Part shown: positions 30,851 to 39,264 of the stretch, piece by piece
Position numbering within the stretch: position 1 is the stretch's first letter
Layout: each line of letters starts with the position of its first letter
Source: Cryptosporangium minutisporangium
Lineage (GTDB): Bacteria > Actinomycetota > Actinomycetes > Mycobacteriales > Cryptosporangiaceae
Direction: 5' to 3'
Assembly: GCF_039536245.1 (NCBI RefSeq)
Contig: NZ_BAAAYN010000047.1
Location: 140,105-204,104 of the forward strand
Length of the DNA stretch: 64,000 nucleotides
Position numbers and translations under genes: made by a program
Notes under the pieces: generated by a model
Seen by the model: the letters and a program-made list of their open reading frames with translations, nothing else
The model's database searches: none
What the model was told of the DNA's origin: nothing

Positions 30851-32011
30851 ATGGTCGGCCGCGAACGGGTCGGCACCGTCGAGGATCTGCACGCCTCGGC
30901 CACGAAAATCACCGGCCTCACCGACTTCGGCGACGACGACTACCAGGAGGGCTTGGCCGTCCTGCTGGAGTCGTACGCCGCGGATGCCGCGCTGACGCCG
31001 CTCGGCAACGCGGTGAAGCGGTCGTTCCTCCGGGGCGCGCTGGTCGCCCGGCTGCTGAGTGAGACGGCGTGGAAGCAGTACCCGGAGTACGCGGCCGTAC
31101 CGATCGAGCGGCCGATCTTCGTCACCGGTCTGCCCCGCACCGGCACCACCGCACTCCACCGGCTACTCACCGCCGACCCGGCCCACCAAGGCCTCGAGAT
31201 GTGGCTGACCGAGGCGCCGCAGCCCCGCCCGCCCCGTGACACCTGGGACGACAACCCGCTCTACCAGCGGCTGCAGTCCGCCTTCGAGCAGCACCACGTC
31301 GAGCACCCGGAGTTCATGGGCCTGCACTACATGTCCGCCGACCAGGTGGAGGAGTGCTGGCAGCTGCTCCGGCAGTCGATGGAGTCGATCTCGTTCGAGT
31401 GCCTGGCGCACCTCCCCCGGTACTCGGCCTGGCTGGCGCAGCGCGACTGGCTCGCGGCCTACCAGCGGCACCGGCGCAACCTGCAGTTGATCGGAGTGCG
31501 CGACGCGGGCAAGCGCTGGGTGCTGAAGAACCCGAGCCACCTGTTCGCGCTCGACGCGCTGTTCGCCGCGTACCCGGACGCGCTGGTGATCCAGACCCAC
31601 CGCGCGCCGCGCACCGGGATGGCGTCGATGTGCAGCCTCGCGCAGGCGGCCAGCGAGGGCTGGTCGACGGTGTTCCGGGGTGAGGTGGTCGGCCACGACC
31701 AGCTCGAGCTCTGGTCGCGCGGGCTCGACCGGTTCCGCGCCGACCGGACGAAGTACGACGCGGCGCAGTTCTACGACGTCGAGTACGAAGACTTCGTCGC
31801 CGACCCGATCGGCACCGCCGAGCGGGTGTACACGCACTTCGGCCTCGATCTGACCGACGACGCCCGCGCCGCGATGGCGGCGCTGCACGCGGAGTCCAAG
31901 ACCGGCGCCCGCAAACCCGCGCACCGATACACGCTCGACGACTTCGGCCTCACCCCGGAGCAGGTCGACGAGCGGTTCCACGACTACCTCGCCACGCCCC
32001 GAAGCTCGTAG
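30851..32011 (+). CDS. Sulfotransferase-family protein
   Basis: 386 residues. The 5'-phosphosulfate loop is VTGLPRTGTTALHRLL (91-106), and the later segment RWVLKNPSHLFALDALF is typical of the Sulfotransfer_3/Stf-like family; the 3'-phosphate region is around THRAPRTGMASMCSLA. It would move sulfate from PAPS to an acceptor hydroxyl. The acceptor is unknown, but neighbouring SDR, DUF1214 and SnoaL genes and the KstR-like boxes suggest a sterol or lipid. GAGGAGGC lies upstream of ATG 30851. It is the last gene of the rightward unit; a hairpin follows. Confidence 0.88.
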   Translation: MVGRERVGTVEDLHASATKITGLTDFGDDDYQEGLAVLLESYAADAALTPLGNAVKRSFLRGALVARLLSETAWKQYPEYAAVPIERPIFVTGLPRTGTTALHRLLTADPAHQGLEMWLTEAPQPRPPRDTWDDNPLYQRLQSAFEQHHVEHPEFMGLHYMSADQVEECWQLLRQSMESISFECLAHLPRYSAWLAQRDWLAAYQRHRRNLQLIGVRDAGKRWVLKNPSHLFALDALFAAYPDALVIQTHRAPRTGMASMCSLAQAASEGWSTVFRGEVVGHDQLELWSRGLDRFRADRTKYDAAQFYDVEYEDFVADPIGTAERVYTHFGLDLTDDARAAMAALHAESKTGARKPAHRYTLDDFGLTPEQVDERFHDYLATPRSS

Positions 32012-32028
32012 GAACCTGTCCAGCTGTC

Positions 32029-32054
32029 GACGTATGGGGCGCGCCCGATACGTC
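32029..32054. terminator. Hairpin between convergent genes
   Basis: GACGTAT and ATACGTC arms, one mismatch, then GGGCG/CGCCC form a compact stem between the sulfotransferase stop (32011) and the MFS stop (32061). The GACGTAT...ATACGTC core recurs in the hairpin at 52378-52426. Confidence 0.6.
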
Positions 32055-32060
32055 GTCCGA

Positions 32061-33491
32061 TCAGTCCGTACGGCGGGGCAGCAGCAGGCAGAGCAGCGCG
32101 CCGGTCGCCGCCGCGACCGCCGCGACCACGTAGGCCAGCCGGAACGCGCCGAGCCCGCTCGGCAACGCCCCGCCGCCGTCGGTCAGGAACGCGTCGGCGA
32201 GCAGCACCGCCATCACCGCGCTGGAGAGCGAGGTGCCGAGCGACCGCATCAGCGTGTTCAGGCCGTTGGCCGCCGCGGTCTCGCCGAGCGGCACGTTCTG
32301 CATGATCAGCGTCGGCATCGCGGCGTAGGCCAGCGCGACGCCGAGCCCGGTCACCGTGCCGACGAGGACGACCTGCCAGGTCGCGTGCATGAGGAACGAC
32401 GCGGTCCCGAACGCGGCTGCGAGCACCCCGGCGCCGACCATCAGCGTCGTCCGGGCCCCGCGGGCGGCCGACAGCCGGGCGGAGAGCGGCGACGCGACCA
32501 GCATGACCAGCCCGCTGGGCGCCATGCACAGCCCGGCGGCCAGCATCGACTGGCCGAGCCCGAACCCGGTGCTGGTCGGTGCTTGCAGCAGCTGCGGCAG
32601 GATCATCACGCTGGCGTACATCGAGAATCCGATCATCACCGACGCGAGGTTGGTCACCAGCACCGGCCGGCGCATGGTCGTCCGCAGGTCGACCAGAGGT
32701 CCGGAGCGGCGCAGCTCGTAGAGCACCCACACCGGGACGACGACCGCGACCACCCCCGCGAGGCCGAGGATCGGGGCGCTGGTCCACCCCCAGGCGTTCC
32801 CCTTCGAGATGACCAGCAGCAGCGCGGTCAGCCACACCGCGAGGCCGAGCATGCCGAACACGTCGAACCGGCCGCCGGGGCGCAGGCCCGACTCCGGGAC
32901 GGTGACCGCCACCGCGATCAGCGCGAGCAAGCCGATCGCGGCCGCGCCCCAGAACAGCACGTGCCAGTCGAGGTGTTCGGCGACCAGCGCCGAGGCGGGC
33001 AGGCCGATCGCCGCACCGGTGCCCATCGTCGAGCTCATGAACGCGATCGCCGAGCCCTGCTTCTCCGCCGGGAGGATGTCTTTCATCAGGCTGATGCCGA
33101 GGGGGATCGCCCCGGAACCGGCGCCCTGCAGCACCCGGCCGACGACCATCAGCGCCAGCGAGCTGCTGAGCGCGGAGAAGACCGCACCGACGACCAGCAG
33201 GCCGAGCGAGATCAGCATCATCCGGCGCTTGCCGAACATGTCCCCGAGCCGGCCGGCGACCGGGGTCGCGACCGAGCCGGCGAGCAGCGTCGCGGTGATC
33301 ACCCAGGTCGCGTCGGTGGGGGCCGCGTCCAGCAGGTTGGGCAGGCTCGGGATCAGCGGGACGACGATCGTCTGCATCACGGCGGCGACCAGGCCACCGC
33401 TGGCCAGCACCGGAACGATGAACCGCGGCGTCGCGGCGGCCTCCGGCCGGGCGTCGGACCGGGCGCTCGGCCGCAGCATCTCGTTCACCAC
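32061..33491 (-). CDS. MFS drug/solute exporter (DHA2-like)
   Basis: About 476 residues with 14 predicted helices. The loop 2-3 motif is GRLGDMFGKRRMM; motif C-like residues follow in GTGAAIGLPASALV. This is the DHA2/EmrB-QacA layout for proton-coupled export of hydrophobic compounds. I prefer the GTG at 33491 (GGGGGA 7 bases upstream); an ATG at 33479 is the alternative. The promoter region holds a GTTGTTG-N4-CAACAAC operator. It is convergent with the sulfotransferase gene. Confidence 0.87.
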   Translation of the reverse strand: MVNEMLRPSARSDARPEAAATPRFIVPVLASGGLVAAVMQTIVVPLIPSLPNLLDAAPTDATWVITATLLAGSVATPVAGRLGDMFGKRRMMLISLGLLVVGAVFSALSSSLALMVVGRVLQGAGSGAIPLGISLMKDILPAEKQGSAIAFMSSTMGTGAAIGLPASALVAEHLDWHVLFWGAAAIGLLALIAVAVTVPESGLRPGGRFDVFGMLGLAVWLTALLLVISKGNAWGWTSAPILGLAGVVAVVVPVWVLYELRRSGPLVDLRTTMRRPVLVTNLASVMIGFSMYASVMILPQLLQAPTSTGFGLGQSMLAAGLCMAPSGLVMLVASPLSARLSAARGARTTLMVGAGVLAAAFGTASFLMHATWQVVLVGTVTGLGVALAYAAMPTLIMQNVPLGETAAANGLNTLMRSLGTSLSSAVMAVLLADAFLTDGGGALPSGLGAFRLAYVVAAVAAATGALLCLLLPRRTD

Positions 33492-33514
33492 GCCGCGTTC
33501 CCCCACAGGGTTTG

Positions 33515-33532
33515 GTTGTTGAAAGCAACAAC
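33515..33532. promoter_or_regulatory. Inverted repeat upstream of the MFS gene
   Basis: A perfect GTTGTTG-AAAG-CAACAAC repeat begins 24 bp upstream of the preferred MFS start, within the AT-richer promoter region. It looks like a TetR/MarR-type operator; no regulator gene is adjacent. Confidence 0.5.
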
Positions 33533-33653
33533 AAGCTAACATGGCGCTCGGCGGCTGTCGACATCCTTACCGCGAGCCTTTCCGGAACGAATCGACTGCT
33601 CGAACGACGCCGATCTGGTCGCTCCCGACGGGCTTCTCGCCCGCTAAACCCCC

Positions 33654-33675
33654 GGAAAGTGAACGTTTGGCGAAC
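33654..33675 (-). promoter_or_regulatory. PHO-box-like direct repeat
   Basis: On the minus strand two adjacent 11-bp units read GTTCGCCAAAC and GTTCACTTTCC, close to the actinobacterial PhoP PHO-box unit (GTTCACC...). The site lies about 60 bp upstream of the PiT phosphate transporter but is oriented away from it. Confidence 0.35.
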
Positions 33676-33702
33676 ACTGGATGCACTCTGCACGCGAATG
33701 CT

Positions 33703-33719
33703 GTCAACATGTAGTTGAC
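33703..33719. promoter_or_regulatory. Inverted repeat GTCAAC-N5-GTTGAC upstream of PiT gene
   Basis: A perfect 6-bp inverted repeat 18 bp before the transporter's GTG start. There is no ribosome-binding site between it and the start, so it may overlap the core promoter of a leaderless transcript. Confidence 0.45.
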
Positions 33720-33737
33720 GCGCGCACTCTGTAAATT

Positions 33738-34967
33738 GTGACGACTGCAACAGTTGTTCTCGTGTTGGTCGTGATCACCGCCTTGGCGTTCGACTTCACC
33801 AACGGTTTCCACGACACCGCGAACGCGATGGCGACGTCCATCGCCACCGGGGCGTTGCGGCCGAAGACCGCGGTCACGCTGGCCGGGATCCTCAACCTGA
33901 TCGGCGCGTTCCTGTCCGTCGAGGTCGCCCTCACGGTCACGAACGCCGTCGTGACGATCCAGAACTCCGACGGCTCACCCAAGGATTCGCTCGCCGCCGA
34001 CGGCGGCCAGGCGCTCCTGCTCATCGTGCTCGCCGGGCTGGCCGGCGGCATCATCTGGAACCTGTTCACCTGGCTGCTGGGTCTGCCCTCCAGTTCGTCA
34101 CACGCGCTGTTCGGCGGTTTGATCGGCGCCACGATCGCCGGCCTCGGCTGGGCCGGCGTCAACTGGAACGGGGACGGCAGCAAGCTCGACGGCGTCGTCG
34201 GGAAAGTGCTCCTGCCTGCGGTCCTGTCCCCGGTGATCGCCTGCCTGATCGCCGCCACCGCGACCTGGCTGATCTACGCGGTCGTGCGCGGGGTCGCCCA
34301 GCGCTACACCGAAACCGGATTCCGCTGGGGCCAGATCGGATCGGCCTCGCTGGTCGCGCTCGCGCACGGCACCAACGACGCCCAGAAGACGATGGGCGTC
34401 ATCACGCTGGCGCTGATCGCCAGCGGGCACTGGACCGACACCGAGAACATTCCGTTCTGGGTGAAGGCGGCGTGCGCGGTCACGATCGCGGTCGGGACGT
34501 ACCTCGGCGGCTGGCGGATCATCCGCACGCTCGGCAAGGGCCTGGTCGAGATCGCGTCGCCGCAGGGCATGGCCGCCGAGGCGTCGTCGGCCGCGGTCAT
34601 CCTCACCTCCAGCAACCTCGGCTTCGCGCTCTCCACGACGCACGTCGCGACCGGCTCGATCCTCGGCAGCGGCATCGGCAAACGCGGCGCCACGGTCCGC
34701 TGGCGGGTCGCCGGCCGGATGGTCACCGCATGGCTGATCACGATTCCCAGCGCGGCGACGGTCGGCGCCCTGCTCTGGTTCATCGCCGACCTGCTCGGCG
34801 GCGGGCTGCTCGGCGCCGTCGTCGTGTTCGGACTGCTCTGCGCCGCGGCCGGCGCGATGTACCTGCGCTCGCGGCTCGCTCCGGTCAACGCCGGCAACGT
34901 CAACGACGAGTGGGACGGAGCCGAGGGAGCCCCCGCGCCGTCCGACCGCACCCCCGCGTCCGTCTGA
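33738..34967 (+). CDS. pit: PiT-family inorganic phosphate transporter
   Basis: 409 residues with about ten helices. The two PHO4 signature repeats are FDFTNGFHDTANAMATSIATGAL at the N-terminus and VALAHGTNDAQKTMGVITLAL near residue 210; the second-copy serine-rich loop LGLPSSSSHALFGGLIG and the matching SSNLGFALSTTHVATGSILGSG are present. It imports metal phosphate by H+ or Na+ symport. The GTG at 33738 is the first codon compatible with the family N-terminus. The next two genes follow at 11 and 3 bp, so it heads a three-gene operon like the mycobacterial pitA block. Confidence 0.94.
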   Translation: MTTATVVLVLVVITALAFDFTNGFHDTANAMATSIATGALRPKTAVTLAGILNLIGAFLSVEVALTVTNAVVTIQNSDGSPKDSLAADGGQALLLIVLAGLAGGIIWNLFTWLLGLPSSSSHALFGGLIGATIAGLGWAGVNWNGDGSKLDGVVGKVLLPAVLSPVIACLIAATATWLIYAVVRGVAQRYTETGFRWGQIGSASLVALAHGTNDAQKTMGVITLALIASGHWTDTENIPFWVKAACAVTIAVGTYLGGWRIIRTLGKGLVEIASPQGMAAEASSAAVILTSSNLGFALSTTHVATGSILGSGIGKRGATVRWRVAGRMVTAWLITIPSAATVGALLWFIADLLGGGLLGAVVVFGLLCAAAGAMYLRSRLAPVNAGNVNDEWDGAEGAPAPSDRTPASV

Positions 34968-34978
34968 TCGGAGGAACC

Positions 34979-35293
34979 GTGCACAACGTGTCACTGGCGC
35001 TCGAGGCGGCCTGGAAGGTTCTGCTGATCGGCCTCGTGCTCGGCGCGGGCCTGCCGACGCTGTTCGCGTTCGGTATCCGCGCGATGGCCTGGGGCCAGGG
35101 CGGCGAGGCCGAGGTACACGCCGCCGGAGCCGCGGCAGCGGGGCCGCACCCGGTCGGTCGGGCGCTCGGGATCGCCTGCTTCGCGCTCGTCGTCGCGGCA
35201 GTGCTGCTCGGCATCGCGTACGTCGTCGGGTTCGGACTGGGGAAGGAGTTGAGCTTCGAGCACGTCTACCCGACGATCCGGGACAAGGGCTGA
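34979..35293 (+). CDS. Small two-helix membrane protein of the PiT operon
   Basis: 104 residues with two transmembrane helices (KVLLIGLVLGAGLPTLFAFG; LGIACFALVVAAVLLGIAYVVGF) and a short Ala/Gly-rich loop between. GTG 34979 is preceded by GGAGGA at ideal spacing. Proteins of this shape follow pitA in mycobacteria (Rv0544c-like, from memory). Function unknown; a subunit or regulator of the phosphate transporter is a reasonable inference. Confidence 0.82.
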   Translation: MHNVSLALEAAWKVLLIGLVLGAGLPTLFAFGIRAMAWGQGGEAEVHAAGAAAAGPHPVGRALGIACFALVVAAVLLGIAYVVGFGLGKELSFEHVYPTIRDKG

Positions 35294-35296
35294 CCG

Positions 35297-35620
35297 ATGA
35301 GCGAATCGCGCTCGAACTTCGTCGCGCGCACGCTGGAGTGGCTGCGCGCCGGGTACCCCGGTGGCGTGCCACGGCAGGACTACGTCGCGCTGCTCGGCCT
35401 GCTGCGGCGCAAGCTGACCGACCACGAGGTCCACGCGATCGCCTCCGAACTCGCGCTGCTCGCGATCCTGGGTGCGGAGATCACCACGGCGGACGTCGAG
35501 CAACTGATCAACGAGACGACGCTGGACGAGGCGTCGACCGAGGACGTCGCCCGCGTCTCGGCCCGGCTCGCCGCAGGCGGCTGGCCCCTCGCCGACGCCC
35601 CGGCGGACGACCCGGTCTGA
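35297..35620 (+). CDS. DUF3349-family protein
   Basis: 107 residues, helical. LEWLRAGYPGGVPRQDYVAL then LLRRKLTDHEVHAIASEL is the DUF3349 pattern seen in mycobacterial Rv0543c-type proteins, also located beside pitA. The ATG is 3 bp after the preceding stop. Function unknown; the conserved linkage to the PiT transporter is the only clue. Confidence 0.88.
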   Translation: MSESRSNFVARTLEWLRAGYPGGVPRQDYVALLGLLRRKLTDHEVHAIASELALLAILGAEITTADVEQLINETTLDEASTEDVARVSARLAAGGWPLADAPADDPV

Positions 35621-35642
35621 CCCGGAGGTCGGAACTCCGCTC

Positions 35643-37115
35643 TCACAGGAGCAGCACGACCATCGCCGCGATCAGGACCACGACCATCCCGCCCAGGGCC
35701 AGCAGCCAGCCGAAACGGTGCCAGACGACCTCGAGGCGGGCCGACGGTTCGGTGGGGTCACGGTGGGCCGGGCCGATCCCGGGACGACGGAACACCGAGA
35801 CGCTCCCGGGCCGGCGGCGGACCGGAAGCCCACCGTCCGGACGGCGGGGTCCGGGTAACGCCGTCCGCCGCGGCGGCCCGGTGATCGCCCCTTTCGGACG
35901 CCGGACGAACCGGACGGCCACCTGCACCCCGGCCAGAACCGCCGCGGCGGCGGGCCGGCGCTGCGTCGGCACCACGATCGGCGGCCGCGCTGCGCCGGTG
36001 ACCGGCTCGATACCGGGCGGAAGCGCGACGTCCGCCGCGAGCTGACCGAGCGCGCCACCGACGACCGCGAACGCCGGCTGCTCCACTCGCACCGGCTCGA
36101 TCCCGAGCGCCTCGTGCAAGGCCGGCGCCAGCGTCGGTAACGGCGCCGAACCGCCGACCAGCACCACGGCGTCCAATTCGGACGGGCGGATCCCGACCTC
36201 ACGCAGCACCCGCGCGGTCACCCGGACGACACGGTCGGCCAGCGGCCGGGAGTAGCGCTCCAGGTCGCTCCGGGTCAGCGGAGAATCCGCCAGCCCCGGC
36301 ACGGCGACCGGTACCGACTCCGCCAGCCCCAGCGCGCTCTTCGCCGCCCCCACCTCCGCCCAGAACGCCCGCTGCACCCGACGATCGTCGGCGGTACGGG
36401 GACGGTCGATCGCGCGCCAGATCTCCCGTCGCTGCCGCCCCGCGGTGGCGGCGAGGTGGGCGGCGATCGCGGCGTCGACCCGCCGGCCGCCGATCGTCGG
36501 GTCACCGCCGATCGCCACGACCGCGAACCGCTCCGGCTCGCGGCGCACCACCGAGACGTCGAACCGCCGGGCACCGACGTCGACGACGACGAGACGGCCC
36601 CCGACCGCCCCCGGTATCCCGGCGCCGACCGCGGCCGCGACCGGCTCGGTGACCAGGGTGACCGCGGCGAAGCCGGCGTGGCCGGCAGCACGCCGGTACG
36701 TGTCCTGCTCCGCCGGCGTCCACGTCACCGGGTGCGTCAGGACGGCCGGCGGTACGGTCCCGATCGTTGCGGTGGCCGCCTCCGCCACGGCGGCGAGGAC
36801 GGCGGCCAGCAGGTCGGTCGGGGTGGTGTCGCGCACGCCGAGCCGGAACTTCTGCTCGCCGATGTGGCGGCGGGGCGTGGGCTCGAAGTGGTCCGGATCG
36901 TCGGCGGCGCGGCGCTCGGCGTCCCGGCCGACGCGGACGATCCCGTCCGCGTCGAGCAGTACGCCGGACGGCAGGACGGGCTCGCCGTCGAAGAGCAACG
37001 GCGCCGTACGACCGTCCGGCCGCCGGACCAGCGCGACCGTGTTCGTCAGTCCGAGGTCGACGCCGAGCAGGTGGTCACCGCCGGCAGCGGCCGGATCACT
37101 GGTAGGGCCTGGCAC
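35643..37115 (-). CDS. Tail-anchored Hsp70-like protein with degenerate ATPase motif
   Basis: 490 residues from GTG 37115 (GGGAG 8 bases upstream). Phosphate-1 is LLGVDLGLTNTVAL (16-29), but phosphate-2, normally DxGGGTxD, reads VVDVGARRFDVSVV (177-190). Subdomain IIB is present in full (residues about 205-310), and the adenosine motif is VVLVGGSAPLPTL (317-329). After residue 370 there is no substrate-binding domain but an Arg/Pro-rich stretch and a single C-terminal transmembrane helix (FGWLLALGGMVVVLIAAMVV). The protein would face the cytosol. Loss of the GGGT glycines suggests weak or absent ATP hydrolysis. Confidence 0.82.
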   Translation of the reverse strand: MPGPTSDPAAAGGDHLLGVDLGLTNTVALVRRPDGRTAPLLFDGEPVLPSGVLLDADGIVRVGRDAERRAADDPDHFEPTPRRHIGEQKFRLGVRDTTPTDLLAAVLAAVAEAATATIGTVPPAVLTHPVTWTPAEQDTYRRAAGHAGFAAVTLVTEPVAAAVGAGIPGAVGGRLVVVDVGARRFDVSVVRREPERFAVVAIGGDPTIGGRRVDAAIAAHLAATAGRQRREIWRAIDRPRTADDRRVQRAFWAEVGAAKSALGLAESVPVAVPGLADSPLTRSDLERYSRPLADRVVRVTARVLREVGIRPSELDAVVLVGGSAPLPTLAPALHEALGIEPVRVEQPAFAVVGGALGQLAADVALPPGIEPVTGAARPPIVVPTQRRPAAAAVLAGVQVAVRFVRRPKGAITGPPRRTALPGPRRPDGGLPVRRRPGSVSVFRRPGIGPAHRDPTEPSARLEVVWHRFGWLLALGGMVVVLIAAMVVLLL

Positions 37116-37298
37116 GCGCGCGCTCCCGGGGGTGTGACGTCGACACCCCAGTGTCCCGCGCCGACGGCGGGCACTGGGCCCGGGACGGGACACCGAACCT
37201 CACCGGTTCGCTGACCGGCCAAACAACCACCATTGACCGAAATCCGTCATACATGGGTAATCTGCGCGAGAAGAGTTCTCGGCACACGGAGGTGGCGG

Positions 37299-38270
37299 AT
37301 GGCGCTCGGCCTCGACCCGGAGATCCGCACGGCGCTCGACGCCCGGCAGGCAGCCGACCGACCCGGCGCCGTCGACGGGCTACCGATCGGCGGCGACGCC
37401 CTAGCGGTCCGGGCCTCGCTCGAGCCGGCGCTCCGTGCGCTGACGGCCGAGCCGGCGGTGCCGACCGGCATCGAGGTCACGCGGTACGCCGTGAACTCGG
37501 CCGACGGCACGGAGGTGCCCCTCCGGCTCTACCGGCGCCCCGGCGGCCCCGTGACCGGGCTCGTCGTCTACTTCCACGGTGGCGGCATGATCGCCGGTGA
37601 CCTGGACATCTACGACCCGGTCGTGCGCCGGTACGTCGGCGCGGGCGGCATCCCGGTGCTCGCCGTCGACTACCGCCTCGCGCCCGAACACCCCTACCCG
37701 GCGGGCGCGGAGGACGCATACGCGGCGATCGTCTGGGCCGCGAAGCGCGCCGGGGAGCTGGGGATGGATCCCACCCGCATCGCGGTGGCCGGTGACTGCG
37801 GCGGCGCGGCGATCACCGCCGGTGCCGTGCTGCTCGGCCGGGATCGTGGTGGGCCGACGCTCGCCGGCCAGTTGCTGATCCACCCGTTGCTCGACGACCG
37901 CACGGTCACCCCCGACCCGCTGCTCGGGCGCGGCCCGCTCTGGAGCTACCAGGCCAACCGGGCGGCGTGGGCCGCGGTGCTCGGCCGGCCACTGGACGCC
38001 GAGCCCGGGCACGCCCCGGCCTACGCCGCACCGGCCCGGGCCAGCGACGTCGCCGGGTTGCCGCCGACCTACCTCGAGGTGGCCGGCGTGGACGTCGTCC
38101 GGGACGAGGGCCTCACCTTCGGTGCGCGGCTGGCCCGCGTCGGCATCGCGGTGGAGATGCACCTGCACGCCGGTGCGCCGCACGGGTTCGACCTGCTGGC
38201 CCCGGAGGCGGCGGTCACCCAGCGCGCGACCGCCGACCGCCTCCGCTTCCTGGAGGCCGTCGCGGGCTAG
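37299..38270 (+). CDS. Alpha/beta hydrolase (HSL/esterase family) with Cys in place of nucleophile Ser
   Basis: 323 residues from ATG 37299 (GGAGG 7 bases upstream). The oxyanion motif HGGG is at 93-96 and DYRLAPEHPYPAG at 124-136, as in the hormone-sensitive-lipase family. The nucleophile elbow, normally GDSAGG, reads GDCGGA (165-170, codon TGC), so Cys167 takes the serine position. The acid is probably Asp265 (VAGVDVVRD) and the base His295 (GAPHGFDL). Either a thiol-dependent hydrolase or an enzyme with lost or changed activity. It is convergent with the thioesterase gene (4-bp overlap). Confidence 0.87.
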   Translation: MALGLDPEIRTALDARQAADRPGAVDGLPIGGDALAVRASLEPALRALTAEPAVPTGIEVTRYAVNSADGTEVPLRLYRRPGGPVTGLVVYFHGGGMIAGDLDIYDPVVRRYVGAGGIPVLAVDYRLAPEHPYPAGAEDAYAAIVWAAKRAGELGMDPTRIAVAGDCGGAAITAGAVLLGRDRGGPTLAGQLLIHPLLDDRTVTPDPLLGRGPLWSYQANRAAWAAVLGRPLDAEPGHAPAYAAPARASDVAGLPPTYLEVAGVDVVRDEGLTFGARLARVGIAVEMHLHAGAPHGFDLLAPEAAVTQRATADRLRFLEAVAG

Positions 38271-39130
38271 GACCTGGGCTGGTGGAAGACGCTGCTGCCG
38301 CGGGGGCGGAACAAGGCTTCCTGCGCGATCGTCGCGCCGAGCGTTCCGTCGGCGGTGCGGATCATACCGTGGTAGAAACCGCGGCCCCGCGCCACCGAGT
38401 GCGGCACCAGGTCCATCAGCACCCACCCGTCCAGCGGGATCGGGCGGTGGAACCAGATCGCGTGGTCGAGGCTCGACCCGGACGCGGACGTCTCGTCGTG
38501 GTACGGCGCCAGGCCGGTGGAGATGTCCGAGAGGTACGTCAGCACACACGCGTGGATCAGCGGATCCTTGTGCACGGCGGGCAGCTCCGCGGTGCAGCGG
38601 GCCCAGAACCGGGTCGGCCACTCGCTGCCCGGGTAGGGCGCCGGCGGCAGCGAGCCCTCCATCGAGAACAGCCGGGGCATCGGCGCGGGCGGGAGCGTCG
38701 TCGGGTCCGGAACCTCAAGGGCCTCCGCGGCGTCGACATCGGGACCGTCCTCGACCACGGAGAACGAGCACGACATCGTGAAGACCACGCGGTCACCCTG
38801 CCGGGCGACGACCCGGCGGGCGGAGTACGACCGGCCGTCCCGGTCCCGCTCGACCGAGAAGTCCGTCGGCACTCCCGAGTTCCCGCCGCGCAGGTAGTAG
38901 CCGTGCAGCGAGTGCGGCGGCCGCCCCTCGGGAACGGTCAGCCCGGCCGCCCGCAGTGCCTGCGCCGCCACCTGGCCCCCGTAGAGCGGGAACGGGTCGT
39001 CGAAGACGGTGTTCGCGCGGTAGACATCCCGCTCGATCTCCTCCAGCGTGAAGAGGTCGAGGATGGTCGGCGCACCCGTGGTCGTCTGCTGCACGAGCCG
39101 CACGGTAGCCCGGCGCGGGTGCTCCCCCAC
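38267..39130 (-). CDS. tesB: Acyl-CoA thioesterase II (TesB-like double hotdog)
   Basis: About 287 residues. The first hotdog contains NTVFDDPFPLYGGQVAAQAL and SLHGYYLRGGNS; the second contains the catalytic Asp region SSLDHAIWFHRPI and MDLVPHSVARGRGFYHG, both standard for TesB. It hydrolyses acyl-CoA to free acid and CoA. Starts at GTG 39130, 39103 or 39094 are all possible; none has a good ribosome-binding site. Divergent from the crotonase/AMACR pair across a region with a clear inverted repeat. Confidence 0.9.
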   Translation of the reverse strand: MGEHPRRATVRLVQQTTTGAPTILDLFTLEEIERDVYRANTVFDDPFPLYGGQVAAQALRAAGLTVPEGRPPHSLHGYYLRGGNSGVPTDFSVERDRDGRSYSARRVVARQGDRVVFTMSCSFSVVEDGPDVDAAEALEVPDPTTLPPAPMPRLFSMEGSLPPAPYPGSEWPTRFWARCTAELPAVHKDPLIHACVLTYLSDISTGLAPYHDETSASGSSLDHAIWFHRPIPLDGWVLMDLVPHSVARGRGFYHGMIRTADGTLGATIAQEALFRPRGSSVFHQPRS

Positions 39131-39172
39131 CGGTTCGCACAGTGTGATGTGACCGCTCTCTCAGAGCATTTC

Positions 39173-39188
39173 CGGTCAGGTCTGACCG
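39173..39188. promoter_or_regulatory. Operator CGGTCAG-GT-CTGACCG between divergent acyl-CoA genes
   Basis: A perfect 7-bp inverted repeat with 2-bp spacer, extended by TTT/AAA on both sides after one mismatch. It lies midway in the 134-bp divergent region of the TesB and crotonase genes, the position expected of a TetR/FadR-type acyl-CoA-responsive repressor. Confidence 0.55.
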
Positions 39189-39264
39189 AAAAGCTCCACG
39201 CGGTGCGAGGCCGCTCCGATACGTTGCGAGCAGAGGCGGAACCCAACGGCGGGAGGTTGCTCAC

